Source: Candidatus Gallimonas intestinigallinarum (GTDB lineage: Bacteria > Bacillota_A > Clostridia > Christensenellales > Borkfalkiaceae). Taken from it: DNA of 30,586 nucleotides. Below, piece after piece: positions 6,175 to 13,222 of this stretch. The stretch lies in the NCBI GenBank assembly GCA_019116405.1, contig DXBS01000041.1, positions 1-30,586 of the forward strand, written 5' to 3'. The position numbers and the translations under genes are program-made. The notes beneath the pieces are model-generated. The model made no database searches. It worked only from the letters and a program-made list of their open reading frames with translations, and was not told the DNA's origin. Positions within the stretch are counted from its first letter, which is position 1. Every line of letters begins with the position of its first letter.

Positions 6175-8091
6175 TTATTCCGCAAGCCCGGGAACGGGTA
6201 CGGCATGATAGTCATTCTGATTGTTTTCGCGGGACAAGTCTGTCAGTATATACAGCCAGCCGTCCACAATGGCCGCGCGCGTCGTGTCGTAGTTGCTGCT
6301 CGTCAAGTCGATCTCCGCGACAGGGGTCAGACTGTAGCCGTCAAAATGCAGCAGAAGGTATTTGCTGCCCTCGATGAAATCGTAAACGTGCAGTCCGATG
6401 AGTCCGTTTTCTCGGTCGATGAAGTAAGCCTTATAATCCTGCGAGTAGTCGGCATTTGTCTCGTATGTCGCCACGGAGACGACGCCATCCTCGCCCTGCT
6501 CGTAGATCTCGATCTTGAGCAGGGTATCGCTGCCGCGCCCGATGCCGAGGAGCGTCCCGTCCGTAAAGTCGACAAGCGACGTAGAATAGCCTTCGATCGT
6601 GCCTGTGTCGGTGTAGGTGATATTGTTGAGGTCAGTCAGATCGATGCGGAAAACGGGGTCGGTCAGCTCCCAGATGCGCGCAGTGCAGACCCAGACGATA
6701 TCCTCTTCAAAGCGGACGGAGGTCACTTCCTCGCCCTCGGGCGCAAAGCGCTCTAAGGAGGCGACGAGGGAAAAGTCGTCAAGGCTTAATACATAAAGGG
6801 ATGCGTTGTCGTTGGTGCCGGAGGAAGTGATCACATCCGCCGATGTAGTGCCGCCGTTTTCGTAAATGCGGATGAGCGATTCCGAGACCGTCGTTACGAC
6901 GCGAAGTGTATTGTCCTGTTCGTCCAAAGAGTACTGGTTGAGCACCGTGCCCGCGACGTCCGCGCTGCCTTGGAACGTCAGCCCGTCGCCCGAATAGGAG
7001 ACGCACGCGATCTGCGTATAGGGGACGCGGCGCTCATAGTTCCCTTCACGCGTCGTCTGCGAATAGCTGCGCGTCACAAAGATGTTGTCCTCGGAGACAT
7101 ACACCTCCTGCGAGTAGGAGAGGAAGGCGATGTGCCCGTCGACGGAGAGCCCTTCGCCCAGCCGCACGATGACGGTATAGCGCGCAGCCGTGGCGGTGCC
7201 GGGACAGACGATGTCCTGCATGGGCAGGCTCTCCATCTCGTCCGCTGTGCCCACCTGCGGCAGGAACGCGGATTCGTCCGAAAAATCGGGATTGTTTCTG
7301 ACGGCAAAGTTGGAGATGAGCAGGAAGTCCTCGCCGACCTTGCGCGAGGTCACATAGCTGCCCGAGACATAGACGCGTCCCGTCTCCTGCATTTTCTCGG
7401 GGTCGGAGACGTCCGCCGAGATGACGGCAGTATAGAGTTTATTGGATTTGGCAGGGTAGACGGGAGCAAAGATGGTCGCCGTGTCGCCGTCCTCGCTCAG
7501 ATAGAGTTCCGCACCGTAATAGCTGTTGAAGTAGTAATCGTTCTCGGCAGAAATGGTGAGCGTGCCGCAGCAGGCGCTGTCCTCTTTGTCGATGGTAAAT
7601 GCGCTGAGCAGGAGCTGCGAATCGCCGTTGAAGCCCACATAGAAGAAGTGCGTCGACGTGCGCTTGAACAGATCGCCTTCGATGACGCCTGCCTCTTGAT
7701 TGTCCGTCACTTCGTTATAGTCGCCGCCGTCGGATGCGCCCGGATCGTCGGCTGTGCCGGGGGATTCGGGCGCGGCACCCATGTCCTCCGATGTGCCGTT
7801 GCTGCTGAACAGGTCGCCGAACCACGCCTCGAAGTTGTTGTGCGCGGTGCTCGTATTGCGGTAGGTGAGCGCGTTGAGCTGCTGCATCAGGGGATAGTAC
7901 TCGCTGCCGGAATAGGCGGAGATATCGGGAAGTCCCGAAGGGTAGGGCACAAACAGCACCAGATTGAGCGCGAGCACGAGGCTGCAAGAGCACGCGGCAA
8001 CGCTGATCCATTTGACGCGCCTTCTTCTGCTGGTGCGCTTTTCGTCTGCGCGTTCGTATATTTCTTTCATGCGTTGGTCATTCGTTTTCAT
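6175..8091 (-). CDS. Membrane-anchored beta-propeller protein, probable partner of the ECF sigma factor
   Basis: A 638-residue protein. Residues 1-26 are a short, very basic cytoplasmic tail (ends TSRRRRVKW), residues 27-49 a membrane anchor, residues 50-125 an acidic Ser/Gly/Pro linker, and the rest an extracellular domain that begins EVTDNQEAGVIEGDLFKR. That is the start signature of the secreted C-terminal beta-propeller family (compare 'QvEGVdEaDivK'). The start ATG (8091) lies inside the sigma gene's last codons (14-bp overlap, AAGGAAGG ribosome site), so the two are translationally coupled. That position is usual for an anti-sigma or sensor partner, but the cytosolic tail is too short for a classical zinc anti-sigma domain. 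The anti-sigma role is inference. Confidence 0.8.
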   Translation of the reverse strand: MKTNDQRMKEIYERADEKRTSRRRRVKWISVAACSCSLVLALNLVLFVPYPSGLPDISAYSGSEYYPLMQQLNALTYRNTSTAHNNFEAWFGDLFSSNGTSEDMGAAPESPGTADDPGASDGGDYNEVTDNQEAGVIEGDLFKRTSTHFFYVGFNGDSQLLLSAFTIDKEDSACCGTLTISAENDYYFNSYYGAELYLSEDGDTATIFAPVYPAKSNKLYTAVISADVSDPEKMQETGRVYVSGSYVTSRKVGEDFLLISNFAVRNNPDFSDESAFLPQVGTADEMESLPMQDIVCPGTATAARYTVIVRLGEGLSVDGHIAFLSYSQEVYVSEDNIFVTRSYSQTTREGNYERRVPYTQIACVSYSGDGLTFQGSADVAGTVLNQYSLDEQDNTLRVVTTVSESLIRIYENGGTTSADVITSSGTNDNASLYVLSLDDFSLVASLERFAPEGEEVTSVRFEEDIVWVCTARIWELTDPVFRIDLTDLNNITYTDTGTIEGYSTSLVDFTDGTLLGIGRGSDTLLKIEIYEQGEDGVVSVATYETNADYSQDYKAYFIDRENGLIGLHVYDFIEGSKYLLLHFDGYSLTPVAEIDLTSSNYDTTRAAIVDGWLYILTDLSRENNQNDYHAVPVPGLAE

Positions 8092-8635
8092 TGTAACCTT
8101 CCTTGACAAGAATTTCTTTGAGGGTGGATCTTGCGCGGGAGAGCAGGTTATATACCTGTTTTTCGTTCTTTTTGAGGATATGGCAGATCTCCTTGACGGA
8201 GAACCCGTCAAAATAGTTTAAGTACAGGACCTCCTTGTACTGCTCGGGCAGTTTTTGCAGACTTATGTACAGCGTCTCGCTGCGCTGCCGTGTGAGCAGC
8301 GCATCTTCGCCGTTCATGCCGACGAGGACGTTTTCCGGCCCCGAAAGCGTGCGCTGTCTGCCGTATTTGCGCACATAGTCGATCGCCCTGTTGCGCGCGA
8401 CGGTATACAGCCAGGTGCGGAACTTGGCGCCTTCGCGGAATTTTTTGCGCCTGACGATGAGCGTCGCAAAGGTATCCGCCATGACGTCCTCTGCGGCGGC
8501 GTCGTTTCTGACGATGCAGTAAGCAAATCGCGTGAGTGCATCGCCGTGCAGGATGACTAATTGTTCCAGCGCGCCCTTGTCTCCGCCTAAGAATGCGGCA
8601 TAGAGGACGGCGCTGCGGTCGGTTGTTTCTGCCAC
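8078..8635 (-). CDS. ECF-type RNA polymerase sigma factor
   Basis: About 185 residues with sigma-70 region 2 (RFAYCIVRNDAAAEDVMADTF, then KFRTWLYTVARNRAIDYVRK) and region 4 (LPEQYKEVLYLNYFDGFSVKEICHILKKNEKQVYNLLSRARSTL, read in two parts). It directs polymerase to a regulon that probably includes its own operon. The GTG at 8635 is preferred because AGAGGTGG precedes it by seven bases; the upstream in-frame ATG at 8653 has no ribosome site of its own. It is coupled to the beta-propeller membrane protein. Confidence 0.92.
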   Translation of the reverse strand: MAETTDRSAVLYAAFLGGDKGALEQLVILHGDALTRFAYCIVRNDAAAEDVMADTFATLIVRRKKFREGAKFRTWLYTVARNRAIDYVRKYGRQRTLSGPENVLVGMNGEDALLTRQRSETLYISLQKLPEQYKEVLYLNYFDGFSVKEICHILKKNEKQVYNLLSRARSTLKEILVKEGYNENE

Positions 8636-8741
8636 GTTTTTTCCACCTCTCATCTATGAAACGTACGAACGCTTCCTTTTACTCACCGTTTCCCGAAATT
8701 TTTTCAGGGAACGCAGATGTCTTACCCCTTACACTTATTCT

Positions 8742-8768
8742 GACGCAGAAATCGTACAGTTTGTGACA
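8742..8768 (-). promoter_or_regulatory. Candidate ECF-type autoregulated promoter
   Basis: On the minus strand TGTCACA (8768-8762), 16 bases and CGTC (8745-8742) resemble the TGwAAC-N16-CGTM pattern of Firmicutes ECF promoters, about 110 bp upstream of the sigma gene. The resemblance is loose. Confidence 0.3.
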
Positions 8769-8875
8769 ATTGATATCATCATTATATTTTTCAACCGACG
8801 CCGCGTCTGATTGAATTTTTATCTTGTGCATCTTTGAAATTTGTGATATAGTTATACTGTAAGGGAGTAACACGA

Positions 8876-11800
8876 ATGAGTGAATTTTCCGAAAGATTAA
8901 AGGAACTGGTGAAGGCTGCGAACATCACGCAGACCCAATTGGCCGACAAACTCAACCTTCATCCGCAGACAGTTTCCAAGTGGGAGCGCGGACTCTCCGA
9001 GCCCGATATCTCACAGCTCGGCGAAATTGCAGCTGCACTCGGAATCACCATGGAAAAACTGTGCGGACAGGCAGAAGCGGAGCAAACTTTTGTAGGGGAC
9101 TTTCATGTAGAGCAGCTTGGAAAGATGATCTCCGAGCAACGCATTGCCAGGAATGAAAGTCAGGAGCAGCTTGCCTCTTTCATGCAGACTTCTACCGATG
9201 CCGTCTCCCGCTGGGAACGCGGCGTGACCTGCCCGGACGTTGCAAAACTCATCGCGCTCGCCGATCATTTTGCGCTCCCCGTCTCCCGCCTTTGGTGCGG
9301 CATCGGGGAGGAGCAGTCGACGGAGAGCGTCGCCGTGGCGCAAAAGCGGCATCGGATGTCTGTCGCGATCGCCGCTGCGGCGATCATGGTTTGCCTGACA
9401 GTGATCCTTCTTGCGATTTTATTGCCGCGCGGGCAGGCTTCCGCGCAGTCTCAGGTTTACATGGTATCGGTGGACGGGGAGGAGGTTTCCGTTCCCGAGG
9501 GAACCTGGTATATGCCGGAAACGCCGCTGCGGGAGGGATACGATTTTGTCGGCTGGCGGGACGCGCAGGGAGAAATAGTGACGTTTCCCTGTGCGGTCAC
9601 GGAGGACATGGCGGTGGAAGCGGTCTTTGCGCCGCATGAATATACGATCGATTATTGGCTGAACGGCGGATTTTTCCGCGGGAGCGTCACCACCTCGATC
9701 ACACTCGAGAGCGGCAGCGTGGAACTTGCCGTCCCCGAAAAGTCGGGCGATACCTTTGAGGGGTGGTATCTGACCTCCGATTATTCCGGGGAAGCCGTCG
9801 AACGGATCTCCTGCACCGGGACAAATCTTTCGCTCTATGCCAAGTGGAGCAATGCGGTCTATTCCATTCGGTATGAATTGGGAGGCGGCATCCTCTATGA
9901 AAGCAATCCCGCGAGCGTAACGGCGGAGACGGAATGTCTGCTGCATGAGCCCGTGCGGGAGGGGTACCTGTTCCTCGGTTGGTACGACGGGGCGCAGGGC
10001 GGAACAAAATATGACCGCGTCGGCGGCGACAATGCTGCCAACGTGACGCTGTATGCGCTCTGGCAGAAGAGCGACGCGCTCTTTTCCGTCCTGTATGACT
10101 ATATGGGCGGGGAGGCAACGGGGGAAAATCCTGTCTCCGTCGGGGTCGGCGAAGTGTACGAGCTGCTGCCTGCAAGCAAGGCGGGATATACCTTCCTCGG
10201 GTGGAATACGCAAAAAGACGGCAGCGGCGAATATGTTTCCCGCCTTTACAACGTAGACGAAACGCTGTATCTGTATGCGATCTTTGAACCCAAAACCTAT
10301 GTTGTCCGCTATATCTTTGAAGGCAATTACGAGGGCGATGCCACAAATCCGAACATGGTCGAGTTTGGCGAGCGCGTGACCCTTCTGCCCGTCGCGCTCT
10401 ACGGGCACGAATTTGTCGGCTGGTACGATGCGGAAGAGGGCGGCAATCCGGTCGCGGTCATCGATGCAAGCAACATTCTTACGATTACGACCCTGTATGC
10501 GCGCTTTGTGCCGCTTGAATTTCAGCTGCATCTGGACGCGGGCGACGGAACGTTTGTTTCGGGCGGCGGGACGCAGCAAACGCTGACGGTCGGATTCGAT
10601 GAAAGGGTCGACCTGCCCGATTGCAGCCTTTTGGGGCATGACTTTCTCGGCTGGAACGACCGTGCGGACGGCAGCGGCGAATATTATCAAACCTTTACGG
10701 GCACGGAGGGCGATCAGACGCTCTATGCGGTGTATGCGGCACGAGAGTATCTGATCCGCTACGAGTATGAAGGGACTTATGAGAGCGGGAAGGTCAACCC
10801 CAACTATATCACCTATGGGGAAACGGTGACGCTGTATCCCGTCTACCGGACAGGCTACACGTTTGCGGGCTGGTATGACGCAAAAGCGGGTGGCACACGT
10901 GTTGAGGTGATCGACGAGCACAATATCGGGTCGGTCTCCGTCCTGTATGCCCGCTTCGTGCCCCTCGAATTTGCGATCACGCTCGATGCGGGCGACGGAA
11001 CGTTTACAAGTCCGGATGGAGAAGCATCTGTCTATACATATCGCCTGGAATACGGACAGACGCTCGATCTTCCGACCTGCTCGCGCGAAGGTTATGCCTT
11101 TTTAGGCTGGCTGGATGAGGACGACAACCCGGTGGAGCAGATCACTGCCGCCAATCTCGGGGATATGTCACTGACGGCAAGCTGGATGCAGACGGGGGTG
11201 GAATACCGCATCGAATACATGCTTGACGGCGGCGCCATGGAGGGAAATCCCGAGACGGCGCTGTCCGACGTGACCGTTTTGCTCAACGAGCCCGTGCGCG
11301 AGGGGTATCTGTTCCTCGGCTGGTACGATAACCCGAACGGCGTGGGGGAGCCCTACCTGAGTACGCCGTTCGGAAGGACGGAGGACCTGACGCTGTATGC
11401 GCTCTGGCAGGAGATGACGATCAGCGGAAGCGTAGAATTTTTTGACTACGAAAAGACGAGCAGCGAGGTGACGATCACCGGCTATCACGGCCCTACGGGC
11501 GCAAACGTCGATGTGATCATCCCGTCGGTCGTGGACGGACTTCCCGTAACGCGCATCGGCAGCAATACTATGGGAGAATACGGCGTCCATATTGTCCGAT
11601 ATAGTATCTTCGGTGCGCCGGGAACTGCGCAAATCCGCTCGCTGACGATCCCCGAAGGGGTAGTGGTATTAAAAGAAAACGCCTTCGCGGCCCTGAAAGT
11701 TGCGCAGCCCTTGCAGTTGCCCTCCACGCTTGAGCGGATCGAGGCGGGCGCATTTAACAGTTACGGGGGCGAAGTTCTTTTTTCGGACGGCGGGAACCTC

Positions 11801-12610
11801 ACCTATATTGGTGAAAGCGCCTTTGATGGGGTACGTTTTGCAGGGACGCTCGTCATTCCGCACGGGGTGGAGGTCATTGACAGCTATGCGTTTCATAATG
11901 TAAAAGTAAGCGGTGTCATTTTGCCCGATACGGTGGAGACGATCTTTGAACAGGCATTTTATCAGCCGAACGGGTATATCGACAGGATGTATCTTCCGGC
12001 ATCGGTCACACATATCGGTTTTCGGGCGGTAAGAAATGTGTACACTGCACTCTCCGAAGATCGGACAAGTACATTCTCTTCCGGGTGGGGTGATGTCAGG
12101 CTTTATAACGTGCAAGCAAGCACCATAACGCTCTGTGACGGGGGAACGCGGCAGACGCTCACGGGCGAGGCGTTCGACCTTCCGTCGCCGCAGAAGGCGG
12201 GCTATACCTTTTTGGGCTGGCAGGACGAGAACGGAGAATTTGTCGGGGACTGCTATATCCCCAACCGCAATGCCATGCTGACCGCCGTCTATGAGAAGCA
12301 GTCCGAACATGACGGAAGAACGCTCGGCAGTGCAGCTGTGCTCAAAACGGATGTGACTTATGAATTTACCCTTTTAGACGGACAGTTGTTCTATTTCCGT
12401 CCCGATCTCTATCAGAACTGCCGCATCATGATATCGGTAAACGGCGATTTCCGTTGGACCCTTTGCCGCATACGCGGGAATGTGATGGAGACCATATGGC
12501 AAAGCGGAGACCCCATCGACTTCCGCGCGGGCGACGTCTTTTATGTGGTGTCCGATCCGATCCCCGCGGGAACGGAAATGACCGTCAAAATCATTTTGTT
12601 ATCCGATTGA
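8876..12610 (+). CDS. Transmembrane double-XRE HTH protein with InlB/Flg_new repeats and BspA-type LRR
   Basis: A 1244-residue protein. Residues 6-60 and 78-140 are two XRE-type HTH domains (LHPQTVSKWERGLSEPD and TSTDAVSRWERGVTCPD mark the recognition helices). Residues 161-184 form one membrane helix. From about 195 to 846 there are nine tandem InlB B/Flg_new (Listeria-Bacteroides) repeats, each ending 'G(Y)xFxGW...LYAxW/F'. Residues 850-1060 carry BspA-like leucine-rich units (e.g. VTRIGSN, LERIEAGAF, VEVIDSYAF), 1077-1140 a tenth partial repeat, and 1145-1244 a beta-rich tail. No signal peptide or LPxTG is present, so the basic HTH end should be cytosolic and the repeats external, as in a one-component membrane regulator. 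It has its own terminator. It is divergent from the ECF sigma gene. The ligand and target are unknown. Confidence 0.85.
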   Translation: MSEFSERLKELVKAANITQTQLADKLNLHPQTVSKWERGLSEPDISQLGEIAAALGITMEKLCGQAEAEQTFVGDFHVEQLGKMISEQRIARNESQEQLASFMQTSTDAVSRWERGVTCPDVAKLIALADHFALPVSRLWCGIGEEQSTESVAVAQKRHRMSVAIAAAAIMVCLTVILLAILLPRGQASAQSQVYMVSVDGEEVSVPEGTWYMPETPLREGYDFVGWRDAQGEIVTFPCAVTEDMAVEAVFAPHEYTIDYWLNGGFFRGSVTTSITLESGSVELAVPEKSGDTFEGWYLTSDYSGEAVERISCTGTNLSLYAKWSNAVYSIRYELGGGILYESNPASVTAETECLLHEPVREGYLFLGWYDGAQGGTKYDRVGGDNAANVTLYALWQKSDALFSVLYDYMGGEATGENPVSVGVGEVYELLPASKAGYTFLGWNTQKDGSGEYVSRLYNVDETLYLYAIFEPKTYVVRYIFEGNYEGDATNPNMVEFGERVTLLPVALYGHEFVGWYDAEEGGNPVAVIDASNILTITTLYARFVPLEFQLHLDAGDGTFVSGGGTQQTLTVGFDERVDLPDCSLLGHDFLGWNDRADGSGEYYQTFTGTEGDQTLYAVYAAREYLIRYEYEGTYESGKVNPNYITYGETVTLYPVYRTGYTFAGWYDAKAGGTRVEVIDEHNIGSVSVLYARFVPLEFAITLDAGDGTFTSPDGEASVYTYRLEYGQTLDLPTCSREGYAFLGWLDEDDNPVEQITAANLGDMSLTASWMQTGVEYRIEYMLDGGAMEGNPETALSDVTVLLNEPVREGYLFLGWYDNPNGVGEPYLSTPFGRTEDLTLYALWQEMTISGSVEFFDYEKTSSEVTITGYHGPTGANVDVIIPSVVDGLPVTRIGSNTMGEYGVHIVRYSIFGAPGTAQIRSLTIPEGVVVLKENAFAALKVAQPLQLPSTLERIEAGAFNSYGGEVLFSDGGNLTYIGESAFDGVRFAGTLVIPHGVEVIDSYAFHNVKVSGVILPDTVETIFEQAFYQPNGYIDRMYLPASVTHIGFRAVRNVYTALSEDRTSTFSSGWGDVRLYNVQASTITLCDGGTRQTLTGEAFDLPSPQKAGYTFLGWQDENGEFVGDCYIPNRNAMLTAVYEKQSEHDGRTLGSAAVLKTDVTYEFTLLDGQLFYFRPDLYQNCRIMISVNGDFRWTLCRIRGNVMETIWQSGDPIDFRAGDVFYVVSDPIPAGTEMTVKIILLSD

Positions 12611-12624
12611 CAAAGGATAATCGA

Positions 12625-12658
12625 GCAAAAAAGACAGGGTTTTCCCTGTCTTTTTTGC
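12625..12658 (+). terminator. Intrinsic terminator
   Basis: A perfect 15-bp stem (12625-12639 with 12644-12658), TTTT loop and a T-run inside the right arm, 15 bp after the HTH/InlB gene stop. The A-run on the left makes it potentially bidirectional. Confidence 0.92.
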
Positions 12659-12673
12659 GTGGATTGGAGCGAC

Positions 12674-12727
12674 TCAGCCGAAATCGCGGCAAATTCAGCC
12701 GAAAATGCGGGTCGTTCCGCGAAACGA
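12674..12727. repeat. Direct repeats and a palindrome upstream of the small HTH gene
   Basis: TCAGCCGAAATCGCGG (12674-12689) recurs as TCAGCCGAAAATGCGG (12695-12710) at a 21-bp period, two helical turns. An imperfect 16-bp palindrome TCGTTCCGCGAAACGA (12712-12727) follows, 25 bp before an extended -10 box. The arrangement suggests regulator binding; no activity is shown. Confidence 0.5.
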
Positions 12728-12751
12728 GCTGAACACTTCGTGCGACAAGTA

Positions 12752-12760
12752 TGGTACAAT
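12752..12760 (+). promoter_or_regulatory. Extended -10 promoter of the small HTH gene
   Basis: TGGTACAAT is an extended -10 (TGn plus TACAAT) about 70 bp before the start codon at 12831. No good -35 box is visible, so an activator or the extended element itself would have to compensate. Confidence 0.55.
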
Positions 12761-12830
12761 ACAGGTGTTGCAACGGGAGAATGCTCCCAAATCCGGACGG
12801 CGCCGTCTGCTGCAAAAGAGGCAGACAGTC

Positions 12831-13049
12831 ATGAAGATCCAATTGATTCTATTGTTGTACGATGAACTTCTCATGGGGAAGAGCATCGAAAGGAGTGACT
12901 TTTGTAAGGAGCACAAGATCTCAGAACGCACCTTTTACCGATATCTGCATGAGATTACCGACTTTCTGCGCGCGTATAAGCAGGCATATATTGTAGATAT
13001 GCGTGAGCCGGGAGGGCGCTATTATTTGAAAAAAATCGTTGATTTGTAA
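12831..13049 (+). CDS. Small HTH DNA-binding protein (stand-alone DeoR/WYL-type HTH)
   Basis: A 72-residue protein from the ATG at 12831 (AGAGG ribosome site) to 13049. It consists almost only of a winged HTH: an N-terminal helix (IQLILLLYDELLMG), the HTH FCKEHKISERTFYRYLHEI and a wing ending in EPGGRYYLKK. This is the layout of the N-terminal domain of WYL-domain regulators, but the WYL effector domain is missing and there is no remnant of it downstream. It sits directly upstream of an AAA protease and nuclease pair and is surrounded by operator-like repeats, so it may be their repressor (inference). A truncated regulator is the alternative. Confidence 0.7.
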   Translation: MKIQLILLLYDELLMGKSIERSDFCKEHKISERTFYRYLHEITDFLRAYKQAYIVDMREPGGRYYLKKIVDL

Positions 13050-13052
13050 CGA

Positions 13053-13069
13053 CTGACAGATCCTGTCAG
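13053..13069. repeat. Short hairpin after the HTH gene
   Basis: CTGACAG and CTGTCAG form a 7-bp stem around three bases. There is no T-tract, so at most it is a weak transcript end or a small dyad site. Confidence 0.35.
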
Positions 13070-13098
13070 CGCTTACCATAGCTTTTTGCCGTTGAATG

Positions 13099-13107
13099 TG
13101 ATATAAT
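13099..13107 (+). promoter_or_regulatory. Extended -10 promoter before the AAA protease gene
   Basis: TGATATAAT (TGn plus TATAAT) gives a promoter without a clear -35 box. The predicted start falls on the first of two operator-like repeats (13114-13160). A second TATAAT at 13187-13192 lies nearer the gene and could be an alternative. Confidence 0.5.
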
Positions 13108-13113
13108 AAATTG

Positions 13114-13160
13114 ACAGCGGCAAAAATTTTGCTTGTTTACAGCGGTCAAAAGTTTGCTTG
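13114..13160. repeat. Two 22-bp direct repeats, operator candidate
   Basis: ACAGCGGCAAAAATTTTGCT(TG) at 13114-13135 recurs at 13139-13160 with a 25-bp period, differing at the centre. Each copy encloses a small palindrome (CAAAA/TTTTG and CAAA/TTTG). The pair lies immediately downstream of the extended -10 box, where bound repressor would block transcription of the protease and nuclease genes. The small HTH protein encoded just upstream is the obvious candidate binder. Confidence 0.55.
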
Positions 13161-13222
13161 TCCCAAAAAAGTCCCATCACTTGTCGTATAATGAAGATGA
13201 AAAATCAAAAGAGGTGTTTTTT

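Noticed and set aside
6970..8106. 378-codon plus-strand frame and a 206-codon frame at 6136-6756
   Set aside because: Antisense to the beta-propeller gene, whose overlap with the sigma gene and domain motifs make it the real one.
8853..8858. TATACT box before the 1244-residue gene
   Set aside because: No matching -35 at acceptable spacing; could be a promoter but the evidence is too thin to list.
9419..10921. 500-codon minus-strand frame
   Set aside because: Lies opposite the InlB-repeat region; repeats in its translation merely mirror the repeats on the coding strand.
9480..11400. Possible DNA tandem repeat or mobile element
   Set aside because: The periodicity is protein repeats in one open frame and has diverged at third positions, so it is domain duplication.
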